DNA of 15,376 nucleotides, taken from assembly GCA_947177435.1 (NCBI GenBank), contig CAMWUM010000013.1:1-15376 (forward strand). Reading direction: 5' to 3'. Source of the stretch: an uncultured Muribaculaceae bacterium (GTDB taxonomy: Bacteria > Bacteroidota > Bacteroidia > Bacteroidales > Muribaculaceae). Position numbers and translations under genes: made by a program. Below the pieces are notes generated by a model. It did not search any database, had not been told where the DNA came from, and saw only the letters and a program-made list of their open reading frames with translations. Of the stretch, positions 14,665-15,376 are shown in pieces (within the stretch, counting starts at the first letter, position 1; every line of letters starts with the position of its first letter).

Positions 14665-15376
14665 TTAGTCGGCCAGGCCGCGGTTGCGGAGCAGGGCGTC
14701 GACGCTGGGCTCGTGTCCGCGGAAGCGGACGAAGAGGGTCATCGGGTCTTCTGATGCACCGGCCTCGAGGATGTTGGTCTTGAACGACTTGGCGGTTTCG
14801 GGGTCGAAGATGCCTTTTTCTTTGAAGAGTTCGAATCCGTCGGTGTCAAGCACTTCGGCCCAGAGGTAGGTGTAATAGCCCGAGGCGTAACCGTCGCTGC
14901 CGAAGATGTGCTTGAAGTAGGGTGAGCGGTAGCGGTAGGTGAGCTGTGCGGGCATGCCGAGCTTCTCGGCCACTTGCTTCTCGAAGGCAGGGATGTCGAT
15001 GTCGCCCTCGGGGTTGAGCCTGCCGTATTCGAGGTCGAGCAGGGCGGCGCCTGCGAGTTCGGTAGTCATGAAGCCCTGGTTGTGGGTGGCGGCAGCCTCA
15101 AGCTTGGCTACGAGGTCGGCGGGGATGGTCTCTCCGGTCTTGTAATGCTTGGCGTATACAGCCAGGAGCTCGGGCTCGAATGCCCAGTGCTCAGTGATCT
15201 GCGAGGGAAGCTCTACGAAGTCGCGGTCAACGTTGGTGCCGGACTGGCCGCGGTAACGAGCCTGGGTGAGCATGCCGTGGAGGCCGTGGCCAAACTCGTG
15301 GAACATCGTCTCAACCTCGTCGATGGTCAGCAGCGAGGGTGCGTCAGTGGTGGGCTTGGAGAAGTTGCCGCTGTTG
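14665..15376 (-). CDS. M3-family peptidyl-dipeptidase, C-terminal part (truncated by window)
   Basis: About 236 residues of the C-terminal catalytic half of a zinc metallopeptidase of the M3 family (Dcp/oligopeptidase A type), which removes dipeptides or short peptides from the C-terminus of peptides. The frame stays open to the window edge, so the start lies beyond 15376; the ATG at 15306 is internal. The visible part begins NFSKPTTDAPSLLTIDEVET and runs into the zinc motif HEFGH (15286-15300), then DRDFVELPSQITEHWAFEP, which carries the third-ligand Glu region. GSDGYASGYYTYLWAEVL holds the His/Tyr-rich substrate-binding loop region, and the end, RFRGHEPSVDALLRNRGL, matches Dcp C-termini. 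Likely Dcp rather than PrlC, judged on these motifs. Convergent with the epimerase gene. Confidence 0.93.
   Translation of the reverse strand, partial: NSGNFSKPTTDAPSLLTIDEVETMFHEFGHGLHGMLTQARYRGQSGTNVDRDFVELPSQITEHWAFEPELLAVYAKHYKTGETIPADLVAKLEAAATHNQGFMTTELAGAALLDLEYGRLNPEGDIDIPAFEKQVAEKLGMPAQLTYRYRSPYFKHIFGSDGYASGYYTYLWAEVLDTDGFELFKEKGIFDPETAKSFKTNILEAGASEDPMTLFVRFRGHEPSVDALLRNRGLAD

Overview
The window looks like chromosomal DNA from a fairly GC-rich gut Bacteroidales bacterium, plausibly Muribaculaceae. Four things point there: a type V (FimA/Mfa1-type) fimbrial operon, Bacteroidetes-type promoters (TTTG, 20-nt spacer, TAACTTTG) with no obvious Shine-Dalgarno sequences, lipoproteins with acidic residues just after the lipobox cysteine, and bacteroidete-style housekeeping genes. 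The family assignment is an inference; no 16S or other phylogenetic marker is present.

Positions 1-9473 hold a fimbrial operon on the + strand. It contains the 3' part of an Mfa1-family major subunit, an intergenic hairpin with a T-tract (probable attenuator), an Mfa2/FimB-type anchor lipoprotein, a 1176-residue lipoprotein, and a 1076-residue DUF4906-like lipoprotein. The 1176-residue protein has a fimbrillin-like head, 14 aromatic 'YD' repeat units in three super-repeats, and an AT-richer C-terminal module. The last three genes are tightly packed (9-nt gap, then a 4-nt ATGA overlap). The likely arrangement is a polymerised shaft made of the first protein, an outer-membrane anchor, and two large accessory or tip proteins made in smaller amounts.

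Positions 9474-10861 are accessory. A 227-nt nested palindrome that can fold like a cloverleaf lies before a zeta-toxin-family kinase gene, which overlaps a 62-residue partner gene (candidate antitoxin). The toxin gene and the following argS each follow the same 32-nt promoter sequence, so the toxin cassette sits between two direct promoter copies. A second GC-rich palindrome cluster lies between the cassette and argS.

Positions 10862-15376 are mostly housekeeping: argS with its own terminator, a Bax-inhibitor-1/YccA membrane protein followed 4 nt later by an NAD-dependent epimerase-like protein, a bidirectional terminator, and the convergent 3' part of an M3-family peptidyl-dipeptidase on the - strand.

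The strongest candidate for something undescribed is the repeat-bearing fimbrial lipoprotein at 2716-6246. The promoter-duplicated toxin cassette with its structured palindrome comes second.
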